NCBI GenBank assembly: GCA_008973525.1
Contig: WACJ01000344.1
Coordinates: 186,001-250,000 of the forward strand
Length of the DNA: 64,000 nt
Reading direction: 5' to 3'
From: Stenopsyche tienmushanensis
Taxonomy: Eukaryota > Arthropoda > Insecta > Trichoptera > Stenopsychidae
Part shown: in pieces, positions 53,001 to 64,000 of the stretch
Position numbering within the stretch: position 1 is the first letter of the stretch
Layout of the letters: every line of letters begins with the position of its first letter
The notes under the pieces: generated by a model
Told to the model about the DNA's origin: nothing
The model's input: the letters and a program-made list of their open reading frames with translations, nothing else
Databases searched by the model: none
Program-made: the position numbers and the translations under genes

Positions 53001-53909
53001 ATTATCAAGCTTGTTATACACTGTGACGGAGCTGACAGAAAAAATACATTAGAGCATAGCATGACTGCTCTCCGGTCCAAATAGGTTAATGCTATTTCAT
53101 TCAGCACTGAAACTTATTGGAAAGTGTTTCTCACGTTAAGAGGAATCTTACTGTATTTTATTCCCCATTTCATGCTACGTGTGTGTTGACAATTTGTAAT
53201 TTAAAAATATTTGAGGGATGATTGTATATAAAAATCCACAATGACAATGATAAAATATAATTACCGCAGCATCTGATGACCAAAAGTGATTGTGAACTTG
53301 TAACTGAAGTGATCACGCGCACTTCTTCGAGCACTTCGTCTAAATCTCTACGACTCAAGCGACCATAGCGTCTAACATCTTCATCTAACCTTTGTAGTAA
53401 AGGCTCAATACTGTCTTTGCGAGCGTATTCTGTTGAATATTCCTTACATAATGCTCTGAAATCACAAAACAAAAAAATTCAACTTCAAATCGATATTTAA
53501 TAGTTAACGACGCAATAATGGAATTCACATCAAAGGTTAAAAAAACAAAAAAGTTACACTATTTAATATTATGAATGGTTTTTAACAGTCAGAATAAAAA
53601 TTGAATGATAAATTATAGTTATTAAAAGGAAAAAATGTGAATTCGGAAAAATCTTAATACTATCCGTGAATGAATCGGTGAACATTCACGAAGTTGTCAT
53701 GAATGAAATAAACCGGCATTTGAGTTATTTGGTACAATTTAGTATCATCTAAAGCGAAAAGAGTGATGTGGGGTCGTATCTTACGGTGAGAGGTTAGAAG
53801 CGGTGGGGCGCAGCGCTGGGCGAAGATGTAAAGGCGTAGAAGGATAAAGGCAGCGAGCAGCTCCGCACACTAGCTGGACCAGCTTTCCAGACCGAAGAAG
53901 CGCCGACAT
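47008..53909 (-). CDS. bsf: LRPPRC / bicoid stability factor, mitochondrial PPR protein
   Basis: Pentatricopeptide-repeat RNA-binding protein expected to stabilise and help translate mitochondrial mRNAs (LRPPRC in vertebrates, bsf in Drosophila). Exons in transcript order: 53909-53785, 53455-53265, 52873-52675, 52074-51756, 51672-50257, 50183-50016, 48984-48940, 48691-48375, 48301-47569, 47462-47008. All borders are GT..AG and phases agree. The product is about 1,321 residues once two extra bases in exon 9 are ignored, close to the usual 1,390-1,410. The N terminus [20 protein letters not shown] is basic, acid-free and rich in Ala/Leu/Arg, as in a mitochondrial presequence. PPR helices are clear at about residues 120-275: [74 protein letters not shown]. 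Further degenerate repeats continue to the C terminus. It is head-to-head with the GalNAc-transferase gene and convergent with FCF1. Extra bases lie at 48108 and 48089; see findings. Confidence 0.93.
49070..49880 (+). pseudogene. Jockey-like non-LTR reverse-transcriptase relic in an LRPPRC intron
   Basis: Lies in the intron between LRPPRC exons 6 and 7, in opposite orientation. The plus frame at 49080 reads [15 protein letters not shown], which is the RT catalytic block with Asn in place of the second Asp of YADD, then [20 protein letters not shown] and [10 protein letters not shown] different frame (49427-49681) continues with [32 protein letters not shown] and [13 protein letters not shown], typical of the jockey-clade C-terminal thumb region. 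Frame breaks and the altered catalytic residue show it is dead. The endonuclease part is missing, consistent with 5' truncation. Confidence 0.78.
52360..52535 (+). repeat. Dispersed repeat family, copy e (LRPPRC intron 3)
   Basis: AACTAAAAGATTAAGCTGTG, then the exact 20-base core TGTGTAATATATAATAAAAT (about 52379-52398), and at the far end CTCTCTTTCCAATCAATTGC with GTTTCAAGC. It is shorter in the middle than copies a and c. Confidence 0.65.
52933..53153. mobile_element. Tigger/pogo-type MITE in LRPPRC intron 2
   Basis: A 221-base element with TA on each side. The left end is CAGTTATTCCTCAGTTTTCA and the reverse complement of the right end is CAGTAAGATTCCTCTTAACG. Its structure is like the MITE in RasGRF intron 27 and its terminus like the Tigger relic at 46.09 kb. 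It encodes nothing. Confidence 0.65.
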
Positions 53910-54528
53910 TTTAAAGTTATAACGTCCTAAATGATGTTATGCAAGGACCGGCTGAAACACCGCGCACGAGACTAATGTCGACTATAACCAGCGATTTAGA
54001 CCAAATTAAAAACGAAATCTACAAACATTTTCCAATTAATCAAGCATACGAAATCAATTTACAAATTCAATTATAATGCATATTTGATACATAAAAATAC
54101 GTTTTTAAATTTAATTTACATATTTAAAATACATTTCTTTTAATGGAAATTTTTGAGAATAAAAAACAATTGCAATAAAATATCATGGCATTCATTTAAT
54201 TAATATTTATTCAATAAATTTGTATATTGTTGATTCAATGCATATTATTTTTATTTATATAGTTTCATTAATTTAATTTCAAATATGTACATTTTTATTG
54301 TAATTTAAAATTTTTATTAATCGCGAGATGATAAACAAAACAAAAATGAAAAATGAATGATGACTTTTTAACAGTTTTAATATCAATTTTATTCGTTCAT
54401 ATAAATCATCTTTTTTATTTGAGATTTTTGCTCTCCCTGGTGGTAATTTTTTTATTATTTAAGGCTGGCAGCACTGTATGTGGTCGTCATCAGTAGCCAG
54501 TAGCAATTGAACGTTGGAAGTGTCAGAA
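53910..54528. promoter_or_regulatory. Divergent promoter region between LRPPRC and the GalNAc-transferase gene
   Basis: About 620 bases separate the two start codons, which face away from each other. The LRPPRC side is less AT-rich (GCAAGGACCGGCTGAAACAC), while the middle (54050-54470) is extremely AT-rich. No TATA box is placed convincingly. Shared or bidirectional control is inferred only from the arrangement. Confidence 0.5.
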
Positions 54529-57500
54529 ATGAGGTCTTTATGGTGGCGGCGCAGCCGCGCCCGGATGCTGGGTGCCGTAGCAGCAGGATTAGCCCTACTT
54601 TATCTATTGCTGTTGCTCTCCAAAAGTGAACCTCAACAAATGCAACCCATCTCGTCCAGGCGCCGTGGTGATCAAGTGCCGGTTCTTGTATCAGGTGAAT
54701 AAACTAAGTATTACTTTGTAAATTTGCATTTGCTAAATGAAAATATGACTCAAAGTCATCGCAGGTATGATATCAAAATGCAATGTTATATTTTTCTTTC
54801 TTTTGAGAAGAAAAAAAACTTGTTTTTCACCTTTCGATAGTAGTATGCTAAGTAGGTGATATTTTACAAGTGGGATGACAAATATTCTTATACATAACTA
54901 AAGCTTATTAAGATATTTTTTTTTAATCAATTTTATAATGCAACAAAATTAATCTCGGATCTTTTTCAAAAAATTCATACAAAACTTGATAAAAGTCTAT
55001 GTTATTGATTGTTTCTCTATCCGCTTTTTTATCAGGCTTATCAAAACTTTACAAGATTGATTTTTAAAATTAATATTTAAAATAATCTTGTTATATTGAT
55101 ATAAAATCTAAAGATAGGATATTGGTTTAATTCTCACAAAAAGGTGATAGATTTGTGTAAACAATCATCTTTCAGTTAAATTTTTGCAATTGTAAATATT
55201 GATTAAATTCATCGCAAAAGCGAAACGGTCTTGTCAAACCATCTTATTGACAGAAGGGTTAAATAACGTGGGTAATCAAAAGCAGTTAAAAAAACTTAAG
55301 AGCCTATAATGTCTAGTATTATAATATAAACTGGAAAAGAAGATGATGTGGACAATGATGATCCTTTCTTGATTTTCTCATCTTTCCAAGCACATATTTC
55401 TATTAAAAAAATCTAAAAATATTGTGTTCACATCCTACAGACTATTATTGAAACCTTTTTTGTCCGTAAAAGCTTAGTATTTCATGAAAAAAACCTATTA
55501 CACCTCATTTTTTATTGCTTAAATAATATGCACATTGTTAAACATATCCTTTTTATCATTATCACACAATATAAACATTTAAATGATAACACAAACTGGC
55601 TTAAAAAACATTAAAAAAACATATGGCACTTTTATCAACGTGTACACATTGGCATGTATTATTGCAATGCATATTTTGGTAACAATTTAATCAAACAATC
55701 ACTTAAAAAATCGCCAGTATTCTTGTAGGTTATTTCAGAGTATATTAGCACAAATAGGTAAACGATTTTTACTTTTCAATCGAACTTATCCCATTGGCGA
55801 CAAGGCTGGGAATTTTGAGGACCAATTATTTTTTTAAAATACCCCGGAGCGGTTTTTAGGCATTAAAATAATATTGGTACAAAATTTTCAAGTGTGTTTG
55901 AGTTTATTGTCATGCTGGAATGTGCAATTTCAACATAATATTCGAAGAATTGGAGGTACTTGGGTCTTGAAGTATTTTCTAGTAACCTTTTTTTAATTTT
56001 TCTGTCTATTTTTATTAAATTCCTTCATTCCTTCGTCTTTTCACCTGCAAAATAACTCCACATCAACATATTTTCACCTCTGTGTTTAATTATAGCCATT
56101 GTATACACTAGTGAAGCACGCTCCAATTTTGTTTGGCGAACAAAAACATCAAATTTGTTCATTCATAAAACATTTTCATAATTATGCAATTTTTATGTTT
56201 TTATGCCTAGAGTATGAATTTAAGTGATGGTTAGCTAAGAAGTTGTAAGACGATAATTTAAACGACGATGAATAAAGTTATTCTCAGCATCCATAGTCAA
56301 TTAATGGACAGCCCGAACTTTTCCTGCCCATCAAAGTCACAGTCTTCTGATGTTTTCGTTCCAAAATGCACCGAAACACTAAATAATATAAATGACATTT
56401 TGAGCAATTCGAAATTATAAGACAAGCAAAAATTGCTATGTTCCGCATAACGTCCAAAGAATTAGCTTATTTAACAAATTCTTATTCCTAATTTAAATAA
56501 TGCAGAGGATCATTTAAATTAAAACCATCATCCGCTAAATGCTGTTATCTATATAACCATAATAAAATTTAACACCTGTTAAAATACAAAACATTTTAAT
56601 TGTGCCTTTAAAATATTTATGAAAAATAAATTTACAATAAAATATTATCAGTTTTCAGTAGCATATTACAGTGTTACATGTTGAATATTTTTTTATTATC
56701 CTTCACTCAAGATTTTATAAACAAGATATATACCTAGCTTAAAGGAGTTTAACAGGCTTAATTTTACATTCTTAAGTGGAAACAGCAATCTTTTTCATGT
56801 GGCTAAAATAATTGCTCAGCTATGTGTAACTTAAAACATGATTTCCCCAAGAAAAATGTTTAAAGCGCCCATGGCAAGTATTTATCTAGCCTGTAAGACC
56901 GTTGACTGTAAGTGTGCGAGCTGGCAGTCATATTAGGCCTTTCAAAAAATGCTGTACATAGCATATTGCAAGTGAATTTTAATTAATAAAATGTTAAAAA
57001 TCATAGATTAACTGTAACGTTAGTAGTTCTTCATATTTTTGGTATCCTCTTTTGGTCTACTGATATTATCTCTTCAAATTAATGGCATGGAACATTGCAT
57101 GCTGGATTCAATAAATAGTGTGTAAAGTTTGGGAAAAATACTTTGTACATTCTAAAATTTTACCTCAGGTAACTCACTCATCATGTAAATTGAGATACAT
57201 AAATATCTTTGCTCTCATAATATAATTTTATACCAGTTGTACCGTTTAAGCATATCACATAATACAATTGCTCTGAAAAATATATCGGAATTACTAGCTT
57301 ATTTTTATGAACTGGATTCCATGAATTATAGTATGACATAATGCATTAACATTAAGTAAAGAGCGAAACAAAATAATTACTAAATTCATTCAAAATGCAT
57401 TCATATCTCAAAGTATTTGCTCTGAGATATTTTCTTATCAATCGAATTATAGAAATCCAAACTAATGCATATAATCTAGCCATAATTGACTTGCATATAA

Positions 57501-59645
57501 ATATTAGTATTTCACAATTAAATGGTGGACTTATAAAGTTATCCTCCCTATAAATATCATTTTTACAACCTCTTTTTATACTTCGATAATGTTTTATTGA
57601 ATAGAACTCACTCCCAAATACATTTTTTAGTTGCTATTCATGAATAAATTCAAATACAACATTCTCACATTGTCAATATAAGTCTTGAATATTTTTTCAT
57701 GTATTGAGTTTAAACAGCTAGCCAATCAATTATTACAGCATATCATTATAATATATTTAAATTGTAATTCTCCACTTTAATTTTAGGTCTTGGAAATTTT
57801 GAACCCAAAGATATTCCTGTAGTAGAAGGTCCTGGTGAAGGAGGTAAAGCACATACTATGAGAGACAACCAAGCAAATGATATAGCTGATTCTGAATCAC
57901 AATATGGGATGAACATGGCGTGCTCTGATGAAATTTCATTAGACAGAACTATAATCGATACTAGATTAGATGAGTGCAAACATTGGGACTATCCAAAAGA
58001 TCTCCCCACTACATCTGTAATTATAGTATTTCACAACGAAGGATGGACAGTTCTAATGAGAACTGTGCATTCTGTCATCAACCGCTCACCTCCGGAGATG
58101 TTACATGAAGTATTATTGGTAAGCGTTTAAAGCATCGATATAAGCATTTTTGTAAATAATTTCAGCAGAATGAATCAGCAATTCCCGTTAAATAGTTTTC
58201 CAATGCTAACTAAAGATACACAGGTGTAAATCGATTATGTTTCATTTTGATGAAAGGAAGAAATCAATTATCTAAAAAAATGTATTGAGTTCAACCAAAC
58301 ATTTGACATAGCGTCGATCAAATATTTTCATTTAATTTTAAATTCAAATCATCAATTTTAACTAGTTTGAATGAATTTGTATATTAAAGCTTTATTATTT
58401 TTACAGGTCGATGATTTTTCTGATAAGGAAGATCTTAAAAGTAAATTGGAAGAATACATAGAGCGCTGGAATGGAAAAGTTCGTCTCATACGAAATCTCG
58501 AGAGAGAAGGACTGATCAGAACTCGTTCGCGTGGTGCAAAAGAAGCGAGAGGCGAAGTAATCGTATTCTTAGATGCGCATTGTGAAGTCAATACAAATTG
58601 GTTGCCACCTTTACTCGCTCCTATATATCGTGATCCCACTACAATGACAGTTCCTGTTATTGATGGTATCGATCACAAAAATTTTGAATATCGGCCCGTT
58701 TATGCTAACGGTCATCATTACCGAGGTATATTTGAATGGGGTATGCTATATAAAGAAAACGAATTGCCGGACAAAGAGGCTCGTCGTAGAGCACACAATT
58801 CAGAACCTTACAAGAGTCCAACGCATGCAGGTGGTCTTTTTGCTATTAATCGACAATTCTTTCTTGATCTTGGAGCTTATGATCCAGGTCTTTTGGTTTG
58901 GGGAGGTGAAAATTTTGAATTAAGTTTTAAAATTTGGCAGTGTGGCGGTAGTATAGAATGGGTACCTTGTTCTCGAGTTGGACATGTGTATCGAGGATTT
59001 ATGCCCTATAGTTTTGGTAAACTCGCCAATAAGAAAAAGGGTCCTCTTATAACAATAAATTATAAACGAGTAATCGAAACATGGTTTGATGAAGAACATA
59101 AAGAATATTTTTACACGCGTGAACCCATGGCTAGATTTTTGGATATGGGTGATATATCTGATCAATTAGCTCTTAAAGATAGACTAAAATGCAAAAGTTT
59201 CTCTTGGTTTATGGATAATGTGGCTTATGATGTGTATGATAAATTTCCAAAATTACCACCTAACGAACATTGGGGAACCGTTCGTTCTGTGGCTGGAAAT
59301 ACTTGTTTGGATACAATGGGACGAGCTGCACCTGCATATTTGGGAACCGGTCTCTGTCATGGTATGGGAAATAATCAATTATTCCGTCTCAATAGTGCAG
59401 GTCAATTAGGTGTAGGAGAACGTTGTGTTGAAGCTGATATGCAAGGTATTAAGATCACATTCTGTAGATTAGGTACAGTTGACGGACCGTGGGTATATTC
59501 TCCAGAAACTAAAATGCTGTCACATAGACTAAATAACCAATGTCTAGCGCTGCATCCTAATACGAAACAATTATTACTCGCTGGATGCGATCCTAACAAT
59601 ACTTACCAGCAATGGACTATAACTCAAACTAAGCCCAAGTGGTGA
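54529..59645 (+). CDS. pgant7: Polypeptide N-acetylgalactosaminyltransferase 7 type (GALNT7/pgant7)
   Basis: Golgi type II membrane enzyme transferring GalNAc from UDP-GalNAc to Ser/Thr. The GALNT7 class prefers peptides that already carry GalNAc. Exons are 54529-54694, 57787-58118 and 58407-59645, with consistent phases, giving about 578 residues (Drosophila about 590). I chose the ATG at 54529 because MRSLWWRRSRARML gives a basic cytosolic tail followed by a hydrophobic anchor (about 12-31, AVAAGLALLYLLLLL). GLGNFEPKDIPVVEGPGEGG at 56-75 is a GALNT7 signature stem region. Catalytic motifs: VFHNEGW (HNEGW 138-142), the metal-binding DAH at 222-224, AGGLFAI, and the Gal/GalNAc-T block VWGGENFELSFKIWQCGG. 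A ricin-type lectin domain (about 455-575) ends with the QxW-like element YQQWTI. Intron 1 is 3.1 kb. A candidate AATAAA is at 60581-60586, about 940 bases downstream. Confidence 0.94.
54695..57786 (+). other. Large first intron of the GalNAc-transferase gene
   Basis: Runs from donor GTGAAT to acceptor TTTTAG. It is AT-rich throughout. I see no embedded gene, transposase or structured repeat in it. Confidence 0.6.
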
Positions 59646-61040
59646 TTTGTGTAATATTTATACATCTTTGTTATACATATCTGTTAATTTATATACATGT
59701 TAAATAGTTTATATTGGAACTATTCAAATGAATTATTTCATTCGACATAAACAAGTGTGGCGTTTAACTATTTACAAAAATGTAGTGTTACTGTTATAGT
59801 ATATGTAAGTTGAGTAATATGCAGGGTATCAGCAATGTAATTTTTTTTATAAGCAGAAACATCCCAGTTTGTATGCATCATTATATACTTTTCAGAGCAT
59901 CGTGCTGAATTTTAAAAAAAATTACATATTTACTGAGCTCAAAATGATACCAATTAGGTTGGCTCTAAAAATTGTCGTATTTTTTTAAGAAAAATTTATT
60001 TATAAAATTCCACTAATAATAATTCAAATGATGACATAGATCTTCATCTTCATAGGACTCATCTTCGTGAGGCATGACAATAATTTATGATTGCACCATT
60101 TTACATTGAAACAATTTTATTTTAATTCAAGTATCCACTAGTTGATTAAAAAATAGATTTGCTCTTTTACAGTAATTTTTTTTTTTTCTAAGAAAATACG
60201 ACAAAATTGATTCAAGTTGAAATCTTTTATAAATAATTTACCGTAAGTCGGTTTCAATGAAAATGTTTTTTAAGATTTATTTTCTAAAACTGACGAATGA
60301 TTTAGTAAAAATCATAATAATGTGATATAAGTATATACGTATGTATTTTTTTTTTACACTAAATTTTATAAAATACTGCATTTATTTAATGAACTAAAAT
60401 AACAAATGTCACAAATTTTTTACAGGAATTTTTTCAAAATTACATAGTTTAAATAGATAATTCCAAAAAATGAAAATATTTTATTAATCACCGATATTAA
60501 AAATATATATCTACTTGTACTAAATCGTTTTACGGCTAAAAAAAATAGCATGTGATAAATATTTAGAGTCACAATCAAAAAATAAACCACGTATTATAAA
60601 AAAAAATGTTATGTATGTGAAAATAGAACATTTTAATGAATCATTAAATGAATATATTTTTCAATTAGCAATTGCATATCTTCAACATGAAATATAATCC
60701 AGTTTATATAATAATCAATTGATTATTTTATTTTAATGTAAAAAAATACTATTTTTAAAGTTGTTAAGGCATTCAGACTTACATGCGTTTTTATATAAAT
60801 GTGCAACTTCAAAGCTTTTCAATAACGTGGTCTCTGAAACAATTAATTTTCTTGTACAGTATTTAAATTGCAAAAGAATATATATGATACTGGCATGTCG
60901 TTTAGTTGCATGTTTAAGTTCAATATACGTAAAATTTAGGGTGATGATATGCATTGGACTTTATTATTTTGTCGATAATGAAATTTCATGATAAAACCAT
61001 TTATTTTAACTTTTCTACGATAAATATTACTTTGGATGGC
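59646..61040. other. 3' UTR and AT-rich DNA after the GalNAc-transferase gene
   Basis: No further exon is visible. The open frames in this stretch are short and of low complexity. Confidence 0.5.
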
Positions 61041-61044
61041 TCCT

Positions 61045-62030
61045 TCAGCCCTATAAAAGAGCCCCGGCCACCGACAACGTTTGCTGCCATTTTCGTCTAT
61101 CCTGGGCCTCCTCACTTTAATTTCCCAGGCCCAGATGTGCAGCGTCTTTATTGACTTCCTTGATCACCCCAGCATAGCCGACGGCTTCTGACGGGTCTAC
61201 TGCCATTCGCCCCATTGCCCTGAATACAAAATGACTTCACGATTTGACCTCATAACTTCAGAGTCAGAGGTCTGGTCCCGGAGGGTTCTGAAAAATTTTC
61301 TTAATATTTTTTTTTCGAACCTCTATCGCGTATCGTGTTACAGATGCTCATGGTTGATAGACGTAAGTGCCGCCAAAGCCTCTGATCTCGATTTAGTGAC
61401 GACGTTGATGTCATCAGCAAAGGCCAAATGCATTGCATTATCCTTCCATGGATCTGCGTGTCCCGATCTGCCAGCCTCCCTCATAATTGCCTCCAACGCA
61501 ATATTAAAAAATAATGAGGAGAGGGCATCCCTGTCTGACTCCTGTCGTTACCTCGAAAAGCTCCGACAGGGCACCATTGCAGCGAATTATATTAACAGAT
61601 CCGGACACATCCTCGACAGCCTCATCAGCTTACTTGGGATTCTCAACTCCAACATGGTCCTCCAACGCTTTTCTTCGTTGATGCTATCATATGGCATATG
61701 CAAAATTCTATAAATATGTGGTGGAAATCAACACCGTATTCCCACATATTTTACGAGAATATTCTCACATTAAATAATTGGTCCACAGTGGACCCGCCCG
61801 GTCTGAAACCGCATTGGTACTCCCCGAGAAGTTTGTCCATGATGGTAGACTGCCATCTGATCAGAGCTCTTGCAAATGATTTATATCCAATATTCAGAAG
61901 GGATATGCCCCTGTATTTGGAGCCTTATTCCCCTTCTTATGGATGGGACATATATTACGGCAGTCATCCACTCAGAAGACATGAACTCGCTCTGCCATAT
62001 TGACATCATGAGACCATATAATCTCTCGAT
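61045..62030 (-). pseudogene. Non-LTR retrotransposon relic (reverse transcriptase)
   Basis: Read on the minus strand from about 61990, pieces in successive frames match RT blocks: WMTAV, then LLGEYQCGFRPGGSTVDQLF (about 61840-61780), YDSINEEKR, SSLFFNIALEAIMREAG (about 61520-61470), and LAFADDINVVTKSRSEALAA (about 61435-61376), which keeps the catalytic FADD motif. Several frameshifts and stops intervene. The order is correct for one degenerate RT domain. The clade is not certain (CR1/RTE/R1-like). GC content is higher than in the flanks, as in the relic at 38.3 kb. Confidence 0.72.
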
Positions 62031-64000
62031 TAGAGGCAATATATATTAGTTTTGTAAATTGTTTTTGACTGCCTTTGGATACCGAGACAATTGTTTCTGT
62101 AGAGTATTCATTCCTAAAATGTCAGATCTGAAAAAAAATATTCACATTGTGATATTTTTGATTAATTTAATTTCAAAAAGCAGTAATTTTGCAAAGTTTA
62201 TGCATAATTCACTTTCGCTTCGAGGAATTATTATCAATGTTGCACACACAATATCTTTATGGACATTTCTAACCATGATGTTGTGAAATAGTAACAATCA
62301 TGGTGTGATGCTTTTCAGCTTGTGTTTGATCACTTAAAGGTCATCGTGTCAATTTTAATGGAATCCCTTGAGAAAAGAAGAAGCTTCATATGAATTTAAT
62401 TCTAATTATGCGGCTCATAAACTTTCCATTTTACAATTAATGACTTTTATCGATACTACTTAATACTCTGTATTGAAATGAAAGTTTGCTTGATAAATCA
62501 ATTGATTAATAAACGCATATAACATATCATCCACTTTTTAGGCCTCAATATCTTTTAATTTAAATTGTAAACAGATAGAACTTACACCGTGTAGACCAAG
62601 TAATTGTATGAAAAACAGACAATTGATATCACAAAATATTTTGATGTAATATAATAGGCACTATTAGTAATTTAGAAGTCAACGGACTAATTAGAATCTT
62701 ATGAAATAGCTTAAAATTACTTATGTTCGTATATACATATAATAAATATTATTTAAACATTTAAAATAAATTATTGTAATGATAAGATTGAATTTTTATT
62801 ATTTTATACATATCGTATAATTTATTAAACAATTTAACATTCCTTATTGTTCTTATGAAAATTTTATACTTTGTATTGTTAAAATAGTTGAATTAAAAAA
62901 TGATATAATATAATATTAACATTTATCATTTGTCCTTATCTATTTTGTTATGTTTTGATATGTCTGGCTGAGGGACTTTTCCAGGTGATTAGTACTGTAC
63001 GATAGGCAATATTAATGCTGGCCAACGTGCCGAAACATGTTAAACAATTAGAATTTAATAAACGCAATATTTGTGCATATCTGCTGAAATATTCGTTGGT
63101 CAAAATTGATGTATACATATGTATTAAAATAAGTTAAAATAAATGTGTCAATTCTAATTACATCAAATATATTAAGGATTTTTTTAAGTTGATATTTAAT
63201 TTATTACAATAATTAGATTAACTCACGGAACAGTATTTTTTTTAATGATCTTTATTGAAAATATGTTATTTTATTTATTTTTTCTTTCTAAATTGTTATT
63301 GAATTTATATACACTCGTATATTGTGCACTAGAATATACATATTTATTTTTGTACATTTTGTAAATATGTTGAATTAAATGGTATAGGGAAAAATATAAT
63401 GGTTTTAATCCGTACTTATTAACTCATACTAATCCTTCATTACATAATAGTTGAAGACAATACTTTTGTATACATAAATATATTTGGTCTTGTATAAAGC
63501 AGTTTTAAATTTTACTACAGTTATCAACGTGTTTCTTTATATATAACGTCTTTATATACTTTTGGTGATGGTTTTATTATCACATACATAGTTTAATAGC
63601 AAATTGCCAAATGTACTCAAATATTTTAGTTGCTTATAGAGACATATTTATTTATACTAAGTTGAATAAATTTACTTAAAACAATATTTTTTTATTATAA
63701 TGTACGCTATTATACCTCTGCAGTCGAGCGGCGCCGCTACGGAACCCCGATGTTTTATGCGACCACTCGAGAGGTCACACTACTGCGCCCTAGCGTTTAT
63801 TATAAATAAATTCTTACATTAAACACCAATATAACATTGTATTTTTTACATCTCTCACAACTAGAGATTCTGTGTCGAGATGCCCCGGGACTTACAGGCT
63901 TTTTTGCTATATCGAATCCTGGGACTTGAGACTTTGTGATTTAAAATGTGCAATTAAAAAAATGCAACACAACTGTGCCCAACTGATATTGTATGAGATT
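62031..64000. other. AT-rich gene-free DNA to the window end
   Basis: No gene was identified. A short GC-rich patch at about 63718-63795 (GTCGAGCGGCGCCGCTACGG) and a following GGGACTTGAGACT segment differ from their surroundings and may be the edge of a repeat continuing beyond the window. Confidence 0.45.

Noticed and set aside
58358..58639. 93-codon minus-strand frame
   Set aside because: It is antisense to the catalytic exon of the GalNAc-transferase gene.

Overview
The window is animal, almost certainly insect, nuclear DNA. It is strongly AT-rich. Its genes are split by short AT-rich introns with GT..AG borders, the repeats are insect-type (mariner, Tigger/pogo, R1- and jockey-type non-LTR elements), and all four recognisable genes have metazoan orthologues. 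The order cannot be fixed from sequence alone. I saw no prokaryotic features, CRISPR array, rRNA or convincing tRNA.

Layout. (1) Bases 1-18.7 kb hold no gene I can support. They contain decayed mobile elements (a mariner-type MITE, a mariner transposase scrap, a degenerate tandem repeat, a hAT-like terminus, three copies of a dispersed repeat family) and two GC-rich islands, near 5.04-5.44 kb and 17.28-17.44 kb, that look like promoter or first-exon DNA. (2) 18.7-36.4 kb (+ strand) is a complete RasGRF gene of 32 coding exons, with domains PH - coiled coil - IQ - DH - PH - REM - linker - CDC25. The reading phase carries through every junction except one questionable acceptor (exon 26). (3) 36.4-43.7 kb is 3' UTR, AT-rich intergenic DNA and an R1-type retroelement relic. 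(4) 43.8-45.0 kb (+) is FCF1, an SSU-processome PIN protein, broken by one extra base. (5) 45.5-46.1 kb is a Tigger/pogo relic. (6) 47.0-53.9 kb (-) is the LRPPRC/bicoid stability factor gene, 10 coding exons of a mitochondrial PPR protein. It carries two extra bases in exon 9, a jockey-like reverse-transcriptase relic in one intron and a Tigger-type MITE in another. (7) 54.5-59.6 kb (+) is a GALNT7-type polypeptide GalNAc-transferase (pgant7), head-to-head with LRPPRC across about 620 bp. (8) 59.6-64.0 kb is gene-free and contains a second, reverse-oriented non-LTR reverse-transcriptase relic.

The four genes do not form a pathway: Ras/Rho signalling, ribosome biogenesis, mitochondrial mRNA stability and Golgi O-glycosylation. 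The most notable observations are four RRAS basophilic-kinase motifs packed into the RasGRF linker, three certain and one possible single-base insertions in otherwise conserved coding exons, a five-copy dispersed repeat family sharing a 20-base core, and a pair of TA-flanked Tigger-type MITEs in introns. I did not find a convincing wholly new biological system.
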